Source: Monosporascus cannonballus (taxonomy: Eukaryota > Ascomycota > Sordariomycetes > Xylariales). Taken from it: a DNA stretch of 64,000 nt. The stretch lies in assembly GCA_004154925.1 (NCBI GenBank), contig QJNS01000287.1, positions 29,567 through 93,566 of the forward strand, given 5' to 3'. The position numbers were made by a program, and so were the translations under genes. Below, piece by piece: positions 10,560 through 21,865 of the stretch. Positions within the stretch are counted from its first letter, which is position 1. Every line of letters begins with the position of its first letter. Below the pieces are notes generated by a model that did no database searches, had not been told where the DNA came from, and saw nothing but the letters and a program-made list of their open reading frames with translations.

Positions 10560-12375
10560 ACAATAGCACCGGCACGAATCGGGAGAAGTACGGGTTGCTA
10601 GTTTTCGAAAACGGAGAAAAGGCCAAGTGCGTTCCCTACGGCTACTACGAAATTGGTGGCCACCCAGGTCCGTGTTTTCTGTTTGGGCCACGATCAAACT
10701 AGCGGATGCCAACCCCAACTATCCACCTTTGTATCTCATGCAGTGAGGGGTTGAATAAACTGAGTTATCTGGAAATCGCACACGAGAGGCTCTCCTTGGA
10801 TGTGAATTCGGTTCAGGACTAGAGAAGGACTTTTGAGGAAAGCCACGGCCAGTGCCGCAACCGCTCGGCGCCCCTCCATAAGAACTTCAGGTTAATTGAC
10901 ACCAAGGGTCTCTGCAACGTTGACGCTCCCTAGGCGCCCTCGGTTCGTCACCTTGAGCTGCATATGGAGCAGAATTCGAAAGGATCAGAGGGATCTCCAA
11001 GTACGCAACGCGGACATCGACGCTCAACGTAAGGCGGGCGCCCTCAGTGCCACCGAGCTTCCCGACCTGATTGGAGATAATCTTCGATTGTGAAGAAGGC
11101 TAGAAGAGGGGTATCTTTGCTTCGATAGGCTTATGCATAGTCCAGGACAACGATATATCGAAGAATGCCCAATCGCCGTGATGGATATCGTCTATTGAAT
11201 CTACGCCTTTACCATTGTTGCTGCGGCAGACCGTCCTTGTATCCCAGGTGTCACCGGTCGACCGAGAAAATGGTCCTTATTGAACGATACTCGACGTTTC
11301 AAAGTCAGGCTGCAGAAACTGGATATAAACTTTGATGACACCGTCAACGAATCAGCCTAGACGTTCCAAGAGCGGGTTCTTTCCAGGCGATGCGTCTTCA
11401 TCACCAATTATCAGATATACTTTAGCTCTGCAGAATTACCCCTCCAGAAGGATCTTGGGGGAGGGTGCTACAGCAGAACCACCAGTTTCACATGGGGGCG
11501 CGGTCCCTCGGGAGCATCTCCGACATCCGCGAAGTCGACTCAATCTAGGCATACAAACTTTCGTCTGGGATTACACGTCTAGAGGCATCTCCTTCGAGGC
11601 GGACAGGCTCAAAGCATTCACTAGCATCAGAAACGTCCTATCATGGCAGCTGCCAATGCGGATGCTCTTTGGATTGCCCGAACGCTATCTGCTGTGCGTA
11701 TTGCTATGAGACTCTGCCGACTGCGGTATAAGCCAGTAGGATGCCCCCCAAGCACCCAACTGGACTTGGGCGTCGTGGACTGGTCCTGCTCAGTACAAGG
11801 GCAGGGAAAGTGAGCTCAAGTTGCTGAACAAGTTCTACATAGTAGAGGAAGACGGTGAGGGCCGAATACTAGGTGTGGAAGGGAGCTGGTGAAATAGGGG
11901 TGCTAATCCGGCCGTGGTTAGAAGCCCTCGGCGTCCATCGATATGTCTGAATGCCTACTGCCGGAGAATCTTATTTCAGTACCACTGCGGTAGACCTATC
12001 TCTCGTAGTTAAGAGATCTAGGGGTTTGCGGGCCGAATCATACTTCCTTCAGCCACATGACCAGGACGGCAAGGAGGTCGGCTGGGTAGGCACAGACAAT
12101 GAAAACGTCTCGGGAGCGGTAGACCTTTTCACGAAAGGTAGACTTCCATCGTGCTGTGCAAGTCAAAGCGTCACAACAAGCTGTATACAGTGCTAGCTTC
12201 CACAGAGCATCGAAAGTGGGAGGCTAGTGCGGACTCCAATCCGGCTATCTGGCTCTTAAAAGTAATGCTCGTGATACAGTCTAATGGCCCGGCGCTCCGA
12301 GCCGGTATTGGGTCGGTTGAGATGGACTTGTGGGCTCAGGCCAACTCGAAATGGAAAACAGTGTTCCTTGCGTGA
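10560..12375 (+). pseudogene. Decayed HET-domain (heterokaryon incompatibility) gene
   Basis: No intact ORF exists, but the characteristic blocks of fungal HET proteins follow each other on the plus strand in changing frames. They are HGQC...FRLIDTKG (about 10840-10909), like HxxC...RLIDV; RFVTLSCIWS (10941-10970), like RYVTLSYCWG; LPDLIGDNL (11058-11085); a relic of the LWIDxLCIVQD block (11111-11155); FTIVAAADRPCIPGV (about 11205-11255); TFQERVLSRRCVF (11361-11400), preceded by TAG where the family has Trp; PNWTWASWTGP (11755-11787), like PSWSWAGW; and a C-terminal LRAGIGSVEMDLW...WKTVFLA ending at TGA 12373-12375. Intact members trigger programmed cell death after fusion of incompatible hyphae. 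Here several stops and frameshifts make expression of a full protein impossible. Confidence 0.8.
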
Positions 12376-12773
12376 GTGACGGGAGAGTGTGCTACCTTTC
12401 GGGGACTTACGCGGTTGTAACCGCTGTTATCCCTATGAATAGTCTACCGAAGCTTCTGTGTCGCTATTCCGCTCCAAGCAACAGCAAACTCAACTTTGAC
12501 GAAGTCTGAAGACCCCTTAAGCTTCTGGACCCGTCCAGAAGATTAAGGCTATGTGGATTTATGTCAAAGAACCATTCGACAGCGCTCGATGTACGGTCGA
12601 GCTGTACTAGGCACCCAAGGCCGAAACATCAAGTCTCAGACATAATACAAGTGCTGCCCGAAGGGCGGCTTGTAGTAAGCCAACTACGCCGATAGTTTGG
12701 ACTCCACCTCGACACAATCCTTCAAGAGAACAGCTACGGATCAGCTCGCACGCAAAGGGGGTGAAAAAAACCC
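12376..12773. other. Short intergenic region
   Basis: Between the HET remnant and the RBR gene. It presumably contains the promoter of the RBR gene; no specific element is recognised. Confidence 0.4.
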
Positions 12774-13904
12774 ATGATGGCCGCTACACACGCTTGGTCT
12801 GGTAGTAAAACCAGCACCGATAAAACAATTTGGCGGGAATGTACCATATGTCTTGAATATGTTTCACTAGACGCATATCCGACACGAAGACTGTCGGAAT
12901 CGTGCAGACATCTCCAATCTGCATGTCTCCGCTGCGTCTCCCGGTCCATACACTCTCAAGTGAACAGTGCAACGCCATGTAATGTCACTTGCCCTGAGTG
13001 TGCGGAGCATCTTGATTACGTGGCTGTCGAAGAATATGCAGATTCAGAGACATTAGTAAGGTACATTCGATGAAAAAGATTCCCCGAGATCCGTGGAGGT
13101 GCTGCGAATGGAGCTGACGGCTTGGATTAGGTATCGCCAAGCATCTGTGACGGAGACGATATCACAAGCGGGCAACTTCTCATGGTGCCCCCTCGGTTGC
13201 GGATCGGGTCAATTCCACGACGCCAGCGGCAGTTTATCGCTTGTGATCTGCTTGCAGTGCAATCGGCAATATTGCCATCGTCACATGATAGCCTGGCACG
13301 ATGAGTATACTTGCGATGAGTACGATGGCTTCTTGACGGACCCCCTAAACTTCCGGAGCCAGGCCCAGCTCGCCGGTGAGGCCGCCGAAGCTAGAGACCG
13401 GGCTATGGATGACCTGCAACGCCAGATCGAGGATTCCGAACGCCAATTCAACTACGAGATCCTCGCGTCTCGGCAGCGCACGGAAGCGCTCCGTCTGTCT
13501 GAGCTGGCACGCATTGAAGGGGAGCGACAGGAAGCCCTCGAGCGCGCGCGGCGCGAGGAAGCACAGCGACAGGCTGAGGAGAAGAGAAAGGTGGAAGCGC
13601 GCAAGAAGGCTGAGGAAGAGGCGACCCAGGTGGCATTTACCAATAGAACTTTCAGCAACCCGGTCAAGCCGTGCCCGAAGTGCAAGAGACCAATTGAGAA
13701 GAGAGGCGGCTGGTAAGTCCTGTTAATAGTCTGAACTCCTACTATGAGTATTTGCTAATATTTACATTCTATAGTAACCATATGCACTGTAAGTCCTTGT
13801 TTTTTTTCAGGGGGGTTCCTCGAATAAACAACATACTAATAACCTTGCTCAATATAGGTCCTCTTTGCAACATAAACTTTGATTGGGGTCCTCTCTTCTT
13901 CTAA
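12774..13904 (+). CDS. RBR-type (RING-IBR-RING2) E3 ubiquitin ligase
   Basis: Predicted ubiquitin ligase that would pass ubiquitin through a Cys in RING2. Four exons: 12774-13060, 13131-13712, 13775-13788 and 13858-13904, giving 309 aa. The first join restores SETLVRYRQASV before the IBR. RING1 begins at CTICLEYV (about residue 23) and ends at CPECAEHL. The IBR has NFSWCPLGCGSGQ and CLQCNRQYCHRH. A long charged Glu/Arg-rich helix follows (about residues 195-265). RING2 reads CPKCKRPIEKRGGC, NHMHC, PLC, FDW; its central part comes from a 14-nt exon. The Cys of GGCNHMHC, at the expected catalytic place, is encoded across an intron. The start is the first of two adjacent ATGs. Family call is firm; substrates unknown. 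Confidence 0.9.
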
Positions 13905-14402
13905 CCAGAATAAACGTTCGCCTACCTGTGTTCCACCCGAGCAGCTCTGCTGACCGACCTCGGGTAATATCACTAGTATAATATGTCTCCAATGCAGGCG
14001 GGTGGGGAGTATAGGGGTAGGAGTGCTCTTGGATTCTTCACGCCGCAGCAGCTAATAATAGCAGTGGTATCCCTACCTAGGTTCGTAGGCGTGGTGGAAG
14101 TGCTCGGATCTGCGCGGTTCCATGCCAGGAGGCATGTCTGAAAATGTCTAAAGGCTTGCCGATGGTGGCTAAAGGGGTCCGGCACGGCTCTGCGTGATGA
14201 TTTTGATACTCAAAGGGGTTATACATGAAACAGAAATCAAGAAAGTGTTTGTCGAGATTGAGTATTTGAACTTAAAAGTCGGGATTGCGCCGAAACCCCA
14301 TACTTTTTCCTTTGATTTATACGATCTCAACCCGTCTGGTAGATGCATATTACGAAATGAGACAGAAGGTGAAACCTTCTAGGAATCCTCAGCCGTTGGA
14401 AA
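13905..14402. other. Intergenic between convergent genes
   Basis: Holds the 3' flanks of the RBR gene and of the Ycf48-like gene, which converge. Nothing else recognised. Confidence 0.4.
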
Positions 14403-15477
14403 TCATTCGAAGGTTAACCGGGCAACTCTGCCCTGTGAGCCTGATGCCCAACAAACGTGGCCCTTTACACACTCGACGCTATCGAATGAGCCATTAGAGA
14501 AACCGTGCCACGTCTTACCACCATCTACCGTGTAGTCAGATCCCATCGGACCAACCGCAAGTGCAACACTGCAGAGTCCCGGGACCCAAGAGGACCCAGA
14601 ACGATAGCCTCCGGGGAATTTCGTAGCCGACGCCCAGGTCTTGCCACCGTCCTTCGACCAAGCTGCATTGTCGACTGCACCTGTCGGGTCTTCGAAGTCA
14701 CCACCAAGGGCGATACCGTGGTTTGCGTCCCTGAACCGTACGGAGAAGACTCCGCCGGCAGGACTTCCTTTGATGGGGGTATCGGTGGCTTCCCACCTGT
14801 ACCCGTCGCCACTGCTGGAGATCCGGCCGGGATCCACACCGCCTGCAGCAGTGTACCACCGACCAGAATTAGTGGAGATGCAGGTGCCGCTGGCAGAGAA
14901 CCCGAATTCGCCCTCCAAGGTCGGTGGTAGACCATCGGGGTTGACGATGTCCCAGTTCTCACCGCCATCAGGCGTTTCTATCAACCGAAACTTCCCATCA
15001 ACTGGGTCGCTGACCGCAATGCCGCGGTTGTCGTCCTCGAAATCCATGCAGTTGTAGAAAGCGGTTTCCTCCTGGTTCGTGAACGATAGGTTCCAGGTCT
15101 CACCACCGTCACGCGTGTGGTAGATACGCGACTCGGCACCGGCGCCAATGGATAGAATGACGGCCCTGTCTGCCGACCAGGCCTGGATGTCGCGGAATTG
15201 AAGCGCGGAGTCTTCTGCCGACAGCTCTGGACCGACTGACTTCCAAGTGTTGCCCCCGTCAGTGGTCCGCAGGACTGTACCGTTTGTTCCGGACACCCAA
15301 GCGATGGTGCCCGAGACCGCGGAATTGTTGCTGGCTCCCCGTCGGCAGCAGATTCCACGAGAGATGCGGCAATGTGCCATCTCCCGCACCGATGCGAGGC
15401 GGCGGAGTTAATGGTGACCCCATGACATGGGCCGCCATGCCGGCAGTAAGAAGAGCAAATGAAAGTAGCGGCGGCAT
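14403..15477 (-). pseudogene. Ycf48/BNR-repeat secreted protein, frameshifted
   Basis: Beta-propeller protein of the Ycf48/BNR (Asp-box) group, found in many fungi as an extracellular protein annotated only by similarity to photosystem assembly factors. Reading starts at ATG 15477 with a signal peptide (MPPLLSFALLTAG...) and runs through the conserved LPTGSQQQFRGL. At about 15311-15325 the frame changes; the rest, from AVSGTIAWVSGTNGTVLRT on, lies in another frame and continues to the stop at 14403. Asp-box-like motifs such as TTDGGNTWKS, TRDGGETW, SKDGGKTW and VDGGKTW are intact. The break lies where the family has two similar GCGGTCTC-like stretches, which fits a slippage deletion not divisible by three. 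No intron fits. It is either a fresh pseudogene or a sequence error. Confidence 0.75.
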
Positions 15478-15900
15478 TGTATTGCCTTTTAATTCCCTCG
15501 CCGCAGTTCGAGGTCTGACAGAGAGAGCAAAGTCACCGCGTTCCGTCTCCGCGCCTCTGAACTCGTGTTGTTTTGGTATCATCACCCCCGGATGATCGGT
15601 TCCTTTTCTGGGGACCGGTTTAGGTTAGCATCGACGATCAGCTTAGTCATATTAGGAAGGTCAGAGATAACGACAATGATACTCATTTCCTATGCTTGCT
15701 ACCTACGCCACATGACTAACTACCTTGATCCGAGAGCAGCATAGGGTCCAATACGTGAACGAGACAGGTGTGGCTAGAGAAGTGGCATCAAGTATACCCA
15801 ATGCCGCCGGTTATGAGGCACGATGAGAGTTCCGGGATGATCCACTTGAGACATTTAGGGGTTGCTCATCTATCTGAACATGGAAGCAGAGCTTACTTAA
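15478..15900. other. Intergenic between two minus-strand genes
   Basis: Contains the upstream region of the Ycf48-like gene and the 3' flank of the helicase gene. No element recognised. Confidence 0.4.
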
Positions 15901-18900
15901 TTAGATGTCCATTCGGTCAATGTTCCTTGCCAGATCCTCAATTTCGTCCGCCCTTTGGACCCCCTCAGCGGGCATATGGGATCGACCTCCCACGGCCTCG
16001 CCACACTCGGGACATCTCGCCTGCTCCATCGGCATGCCGCACTCGCCAACGGTAAATGGATGTCCATTCCTACACGTGTACCAATGGCCAGCACCGTGGA
16101 ACTCCCTGCGCATCGCTTCGTATACTGCCCGCATCTCGTCAGCAGACACTTTCTGGTAGAAAACACCATCGCGTAGCATGACTTCCACAGCATCAATCTC
16201 AGGTTTGAGAAGCTTAGTCGAGGGGTAGCGTTCAACAAGTCTCCGAGCAGAGGCTAGATGATCCGTTGCTTGGACCCTGAGCTTCTCGGCTTGTTCCTCT
16301 CCCGACGACGCACCCGTTGACTCCGCCTCTTCGACCGCCAAGGCTCGGGCGAAGGCAAGGAACTGCGTAAAGTATATGTGGCCTTCCACCTCCTGGCGAG
16401 GGTACTTGCTTGAGATCGCCAGCTTAATCAGGGCTTCGCAGTCTTTGAACTGTTTCGAGAAGTCCACTTTGATCTTAGGCCGGGCTGTCCCTAGTTCCTT
16501 GCGGACTCCAAGGAAATCCGAGAAGATAATGGTCTCGCATTTCAGCCACAATGCCGAAGCTTGAAGATAGCCTTTGACCTGGAGCTCCGACGAGTCGAAA
16601 TCGAAGTCGCCCTGTACCTCGCGCTGTCTCGCAGCGTATCTCACGAAATCGGCAACTCGCTGAAACGGCTGTTCTTCCTTGCGGACTTGGCCGACGAAAG
16701 CGCTTATCTTGTGCCATAGGGACAGGGCTCCGCTATATCTGTCGGTATTGAGCCAATCGCAAATCATATGAAGTTGCTTAAGTCTTCCGGTACTGAACGC
16801 AATCTTTGTTGGACGAGCGTTTCGCTCTAAAGCCCGGGAATGAGGGCTCTCGGATAAGGATCGTTGCAGATTGACCACACCCTCTACGAGTTTGAGGCAC
16901 TCGCTTTCAGACCAGGCTATGAACTTCTTGGTTGCCTCATCCAGCATAGCACGTCGAACAATGCGGCCATATCGGCCGATGTTGCGCAAAGACCCACGGC
17001 AGATCGGGCAGACCTTGACCTCCTTCATTGAGAAGGGCTTAGAGGCTTTGGCGATCGCGATGGGGTTCCCATCATCCGACATGTGGTAGTGGGCCTTCAT
17101 GTCCATGATACCATCCATGTTACTCTTGGTGGTGAAATGCCCACAATCGGGGAAGATGCAAGGATCTTCATCCAGATCGATCTCATGATATTGCATACCC
17201 AGGATGAAATCTACTGCAGTGCTCTTGATCTCAGGGATACAGCATCGTTGACAATACTTGGCAGCAGGACAGATTTCGCCGCAAATGGAGGGACCTTAAT
17301 AAATGGTCAGCTGGTGACGGGCAGATAAGAAAGGGGTGATACTTACATCTGTGTCCGCAACTCAGGATTTCCGTACATCGCTTCGAACACGGGATCCAAT
17401 CACAGGGGGCGGCGCATCTGTTCAAGTCAGCTTCTATTCTACCGACCGGGGCAGGATCTACTCACGGCATTGAGCACTTGCTGTGTGGACAACGAGACGC
17501 ACACTGCTGCTCGGCACACGGCGGACATGGCTCATGGCATTTCTTGCTGCACCGCGAATGACTGCAGCGATTCTCGCAGGGCGCCGGGCAGACCGGGCAC
17601 GGAGATTCACCGTGGCAAGGCGAGATACAGCTATGACGGCAGGTAGTATACTTGCGACCACATGGTTGTTGGCAGATTCCATGATTTTCTGCGATGATGC
17701 TCCCATCGGTTCTGGTTCTGCACTGATAGCACATACTGCGGCACGAATGACCACAGGACAATGCCTTGTCGCATATGGCGCGGCATTTGTAGCCGTCGGT
17801 CGTGACATCCATATAGCAGCTTACGGTCACAGCATGGCGGCAACCAGGTACTGTCTTTTGGACCTTTTCTTTGCACAGAACGGTTGAGGGATCTTGCACT
17901 TGCCAGCAAGGGGCTGATGAGATCACGTGTCCACACGAAAGCATTAGAGTAAGCCCGTCAACTCTTTCCATGCACTTCGTTTCGCAAGGCTCTCCGCAGT
18001 TCCGTGGACACGGGTGCGTGCATCCGATTTTGGGTCGTGGGCAGGGCTCCAAACACTTGACAGCGTTGTGAAGAACTTCGGAGTGACATCTACTGAAGCA
18101 AGAGTGACCGCATTGCAGGCGACGGTCACATGGGAGTGTACAACCACCTTCTGGCGAGAATTGGAGGAAGTGATCTGGTGCTGATACCAGGTGCAACACG
18201 TGTGGGTGTCGCGGACATTGCAATTCCAGCTCGGTTCCCAGGTTGCCATCCATTTTAAGGAGGCTTAGAACCTTCGACCACATATCTACGTGACCGTAGG
18301 TCTTCGAGTTGCCGATCAAATACATCCCGTGTCTCGCTCGAGAAAGAAGCACGTTGATCCGGTTCGGAGTACGAAGGAATCCGCACTTAGCCTCGCTGTT
18401 GCTTCTGACCAGCGATACGACGACGACCTTGGCTTCTTCCCCCTGGAAGTTGTCGACAGTTGCTAACCGGATGCTCTTAAGGAGTGCTGTCTTCCTAGCG
18501 GAGACTCTGACTGGTATGTCGCTTTCAGTTTGGTCTCTGGATCCGCGAGCCTCGTGCAGCTGAAGTTCTTCTAGGTCTCGATCGCCCACGGACAGCTCAA
18601 AGAGACTGTCCATCCGCCGGCGGAGGCGCTGAAACTGTCCTAGGTAGGGTGTAATAACAGCTATATCATCTGGGCCATACTCACCCTGTCGCACGAGATG
18701 TTGAACCAGAGCGATGATCATCTCGACTTCGAAGTTGTTGCTATGGGACGTTGTGGTCGGATCCAATTGTGATGCACGATCCTCGGGGTGCTCGTGATGT
18801 AGCCAGAAGAGTCGTCTCTTCATACCCAGTACGTCGGGGTATTCCCTCACTGCACCACCGTCTATAAGTGACGGATACAGAGTTTGGCGGACCAAGTCAG

Positions 18901-21865
18901 CGATACTCGGGTGCATTCTTCGTTGTGTCTCAAGGGTATTAAAGGGAAGTCTTCGCTCATTTTCGTGGGGTGGATTGACGAGACGTTCGAATAGCGACAC
19001 GTCGAGAGAGTACTTTGCTCCTCGAGGGTTGGTGCTCTGTAGATCGTAGTTCTGTATCTGCGGTCGTAATTGGAGATGATCACCTATGAGAATCGCGTGT
19101 TCCACTGACGGGAGGAAGGCGGTCAGTATGTGAGCCTCTAGTACCTCGCCTGCTTCTTCACAGAGCATCACCTTGCATCTTAGTTTTCGAAGCAAGTCCA
19201 TGTTCCTTGCTAGCCCTGTCGTGGTGACACCGACTACGTCAGCTTCGCTTAGACAGCGTAAGTCGACCTCGCGCAAGACCCTGTCTCGCAGTCCCTTCCT
19301 CTGAGCATAAAGTTGATGTTCTTTAATGATGGATTCTTCCAGGGTGCTCTGCATGTCCCGCTGCCAATAGTTGCGCAGCAGAATTCTCTCAGCATTCGTC
19401 ATGGCCCAGAGGTTAGCCTCCAGAAGGTTACCAATGGGGCGTGGCGCTGAAGCATCGTGCCTACCACCCGCCATCCATTCCTGGGGCCCTTGATTTTGGC
19501 GACGGAACACTGTTTGAAACCCATCTTCGTCCTTACCCAAGAGCTCATCATGATGCTTGGGGTGCTTGTCGGCTAAATACTTCTCGAGTGCTCTCGTGGA
19601 GTGACATGTTCGAAGTTGATCGAGTAGGTCGGTCATATGTTGAACATGGTCGTCTAAGGCTCTCCCATTTTCCCACAACGCGCGTTTCTCTGCCTTGCTC
19701 CTATCCTCGCGTTGGGCCACAAGGCGAAGATTTATACTTTTCAAGCGTTCAGATTTCGATTTCGATCCAATGCGAATGATACCCTTGACGCCTTGGTCGT
19801 GCAAGTGCTCAAGCAACTGGTCCAGCGCGTGATTGGTATAGCATACACAGAGAATCGGCCCCAGATTGGCGTCGGCCTTGTTGGCTAGTAGGACCTGGAT
19901 AATCTTCTCTCCGGTGAAGCTCTTACCAGTACCAGGAGGGCCCTGGATGAGTGTTAAGCTTCTCGATAGCGTATCGAGAAGCGCGCTAGACTGGGTCTCA
20001 TCTAGAATTGAATGTCTCGTCAATGCTTGAGGGTCGAGAGGACGTGAAGTCGAGCATCGTAATGTGGAATTGCCCTGCGTCAGGCAGCTTAGGTCAAAGC
20101 TAAAGTTACGCCTAGTAGCGTACTGAGGTGGTGGAACTTGGGTCTGGTTACAACCACCTGGAGTTGGAGCAAGCAGATCCGCGAAGGGTAAGTCGGGCCG
20201 CTTGGAAAGCTCTTGAAGTGCCTCAAGGGTGTATTGGAACGAGGGCAAGAGGACACCTGGGAACTCCACAATGAATCGCCTATGCGCAGGCGTGCTGCTC
20301 CGATACCAACGGAGGGCTCTGGTTACGTTGTCCGGGACAGGCTCTGCAAGGTGTAAATGCACGTAGGCAAGCTCATTGTTGTCAGCAAGTGATGGACTTT
20401 GACGCTGCTCTGTTGCTTGTGAAGAATCTTCGGTATTCTGCTGAGCTTCCATCCTGTCGTTCGAGGCAACAATGGTGCTATCAGCAACCACACAGAAGAG
20501 AACAGAGGCCTCATTCGTTATCAGACACACGAAACCGCCGGGCTGCAGGCGTTTCGAGTGTGACCACCATTCACGACGCTTCTGTGCCTCCTTTGAAGAC
20601 GCTGCTTGGCGGAACTGCACGAGCAAATCCAAGCCCTGTCTCCTGCTGATTGAGATGTCATAGATTCTCGCATCCTGATACACATGAGTTCTCAGGCTGT
20701 CCTTGTTGCCTCCTGGAAGATTTGTCCCGGGAGGTTGTAAGGCGTTGAGTTGGGACCGAACCGCATCCCGAAGCTGCCCAACGGTATCCTCGCGCAACAA
20801 GCGAAACTCGCGGTCAAGTCGGCCCCTGATTCCAGGCAAATGGAAAAGTGAGGAGTCGTTTGTAGGAAGATATTCTTTGCGTGGCGAGATTATCTCATCG
20901 TAAGTTGGCATAATGCGAATTTTCGAGATCTCAGCGTGGTCGTTATCATGTCTCGGTCCCTCAGCTGATAGGTGCCCGGGGAGGTCTCTTCTGATGACGA
21001 ATTCGGCATGCACAATTGGTTGCTGATACCTCGTTACATCCGATAGACCGTCGCCAACGTCAAGACGCCTCTGGATGTACTGGGCGTACTTCTGCGCCTG
21101 GAGTTTTAGAAAATCGTCCGGCACCTGACGTACCGTGTCCAGACTGCTGCGAAACTGACGAAACACTGATTTTACATTGTCGTTGACAATGTTGGTCGTG
21201 TTGCAGTCCACCATCTTGGCCAACACTGCAAGGGAAAGCTCTATTGTGACCAAGGAAGATGTATCTGCAACTGCGCTGGATGAAGTAGCGGCGCTGTCAG
21301 GCAAGCCAGCGACGAAGTCGAAGATTGTTTTCATTCGTCTGCCACCAATTCCCTGCATGAAATTGTAGATGGTAGCAACTTCCGACTCCAGAACTGCAGA
21401 GTCGAGGAGCTTTGGGTGGGTGATAAGCTTGAAAAAGGGTTGTATCTCTATATGCCACAAATCCAACTTGGAATAACGATCATGCCCTTTAGGAATCTGC
21501 GTTTCGGCGAGGTGTCTGATAAAGGAGAGACCTTCGTCCTGAGCGAGAAGCTTGATAGCTTCTTGAGCGGCGCCAACATCGCCGTCCATGAGGTCGTGGG
21601 CCAACTGGAAGAATTTACCGCAGGTTGAGCGGCTCGGGCCCTGACGAAGGAGACGCCTCCATTCTCGGAGACCATCCTCGCCTGGCTTGTTAAAATCATT
21701 TCCCGATCTCGACTGAGTCTCTGATCGCGAATCGTCGCCTCGGCTCGTGTGTAAGAATTTGCAACTCGCGCCGTAACGGCATTTCCCTCCCTGGAAGTAG
21801 CGGCACGGCTTCGGTATTACAGGCTTGTGATCGCCGATCTGGTAATCTTGCGATGAGAGATCCAT
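15901..21865 (-). CDS. ZNFX1-like protein: CCCH finger, SF1 helicase, NF-X1 fingers, RZ finger
   Basis: Three exons, 21865-17466, 17417-17347 and 17294-15901, joined by GT-AG introns of 48 and 52 bp inside the Cys-rich region; about 1954 aa. The frame is open further up to 21925, but the first ATG is at 21865. Order: a CCCH finger (CRYFQGGKC...H, about residues 25-45); a UPF1-like SF1 helicase with GPPGTGKS (about 640), a CEEAG Walker B variant (about 900), GDHLQLRPQ, TVDNFQGEEAKVVVVS and NVLLSRARHGMYLIG (about 1175); a run of NF-X1 Cys/His fingers (about 1250-1530); and a C-terminal RZ finger CRNGHPFTVGECG...CPECG (about 1893-1926). This is the architecture of ZNFX1 and fungal relatives. Related helicases (S. 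pombe Hrr1, Neurospora SAD-3) act in RNA silencing; that role here is inference. Confidence 0.92.
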
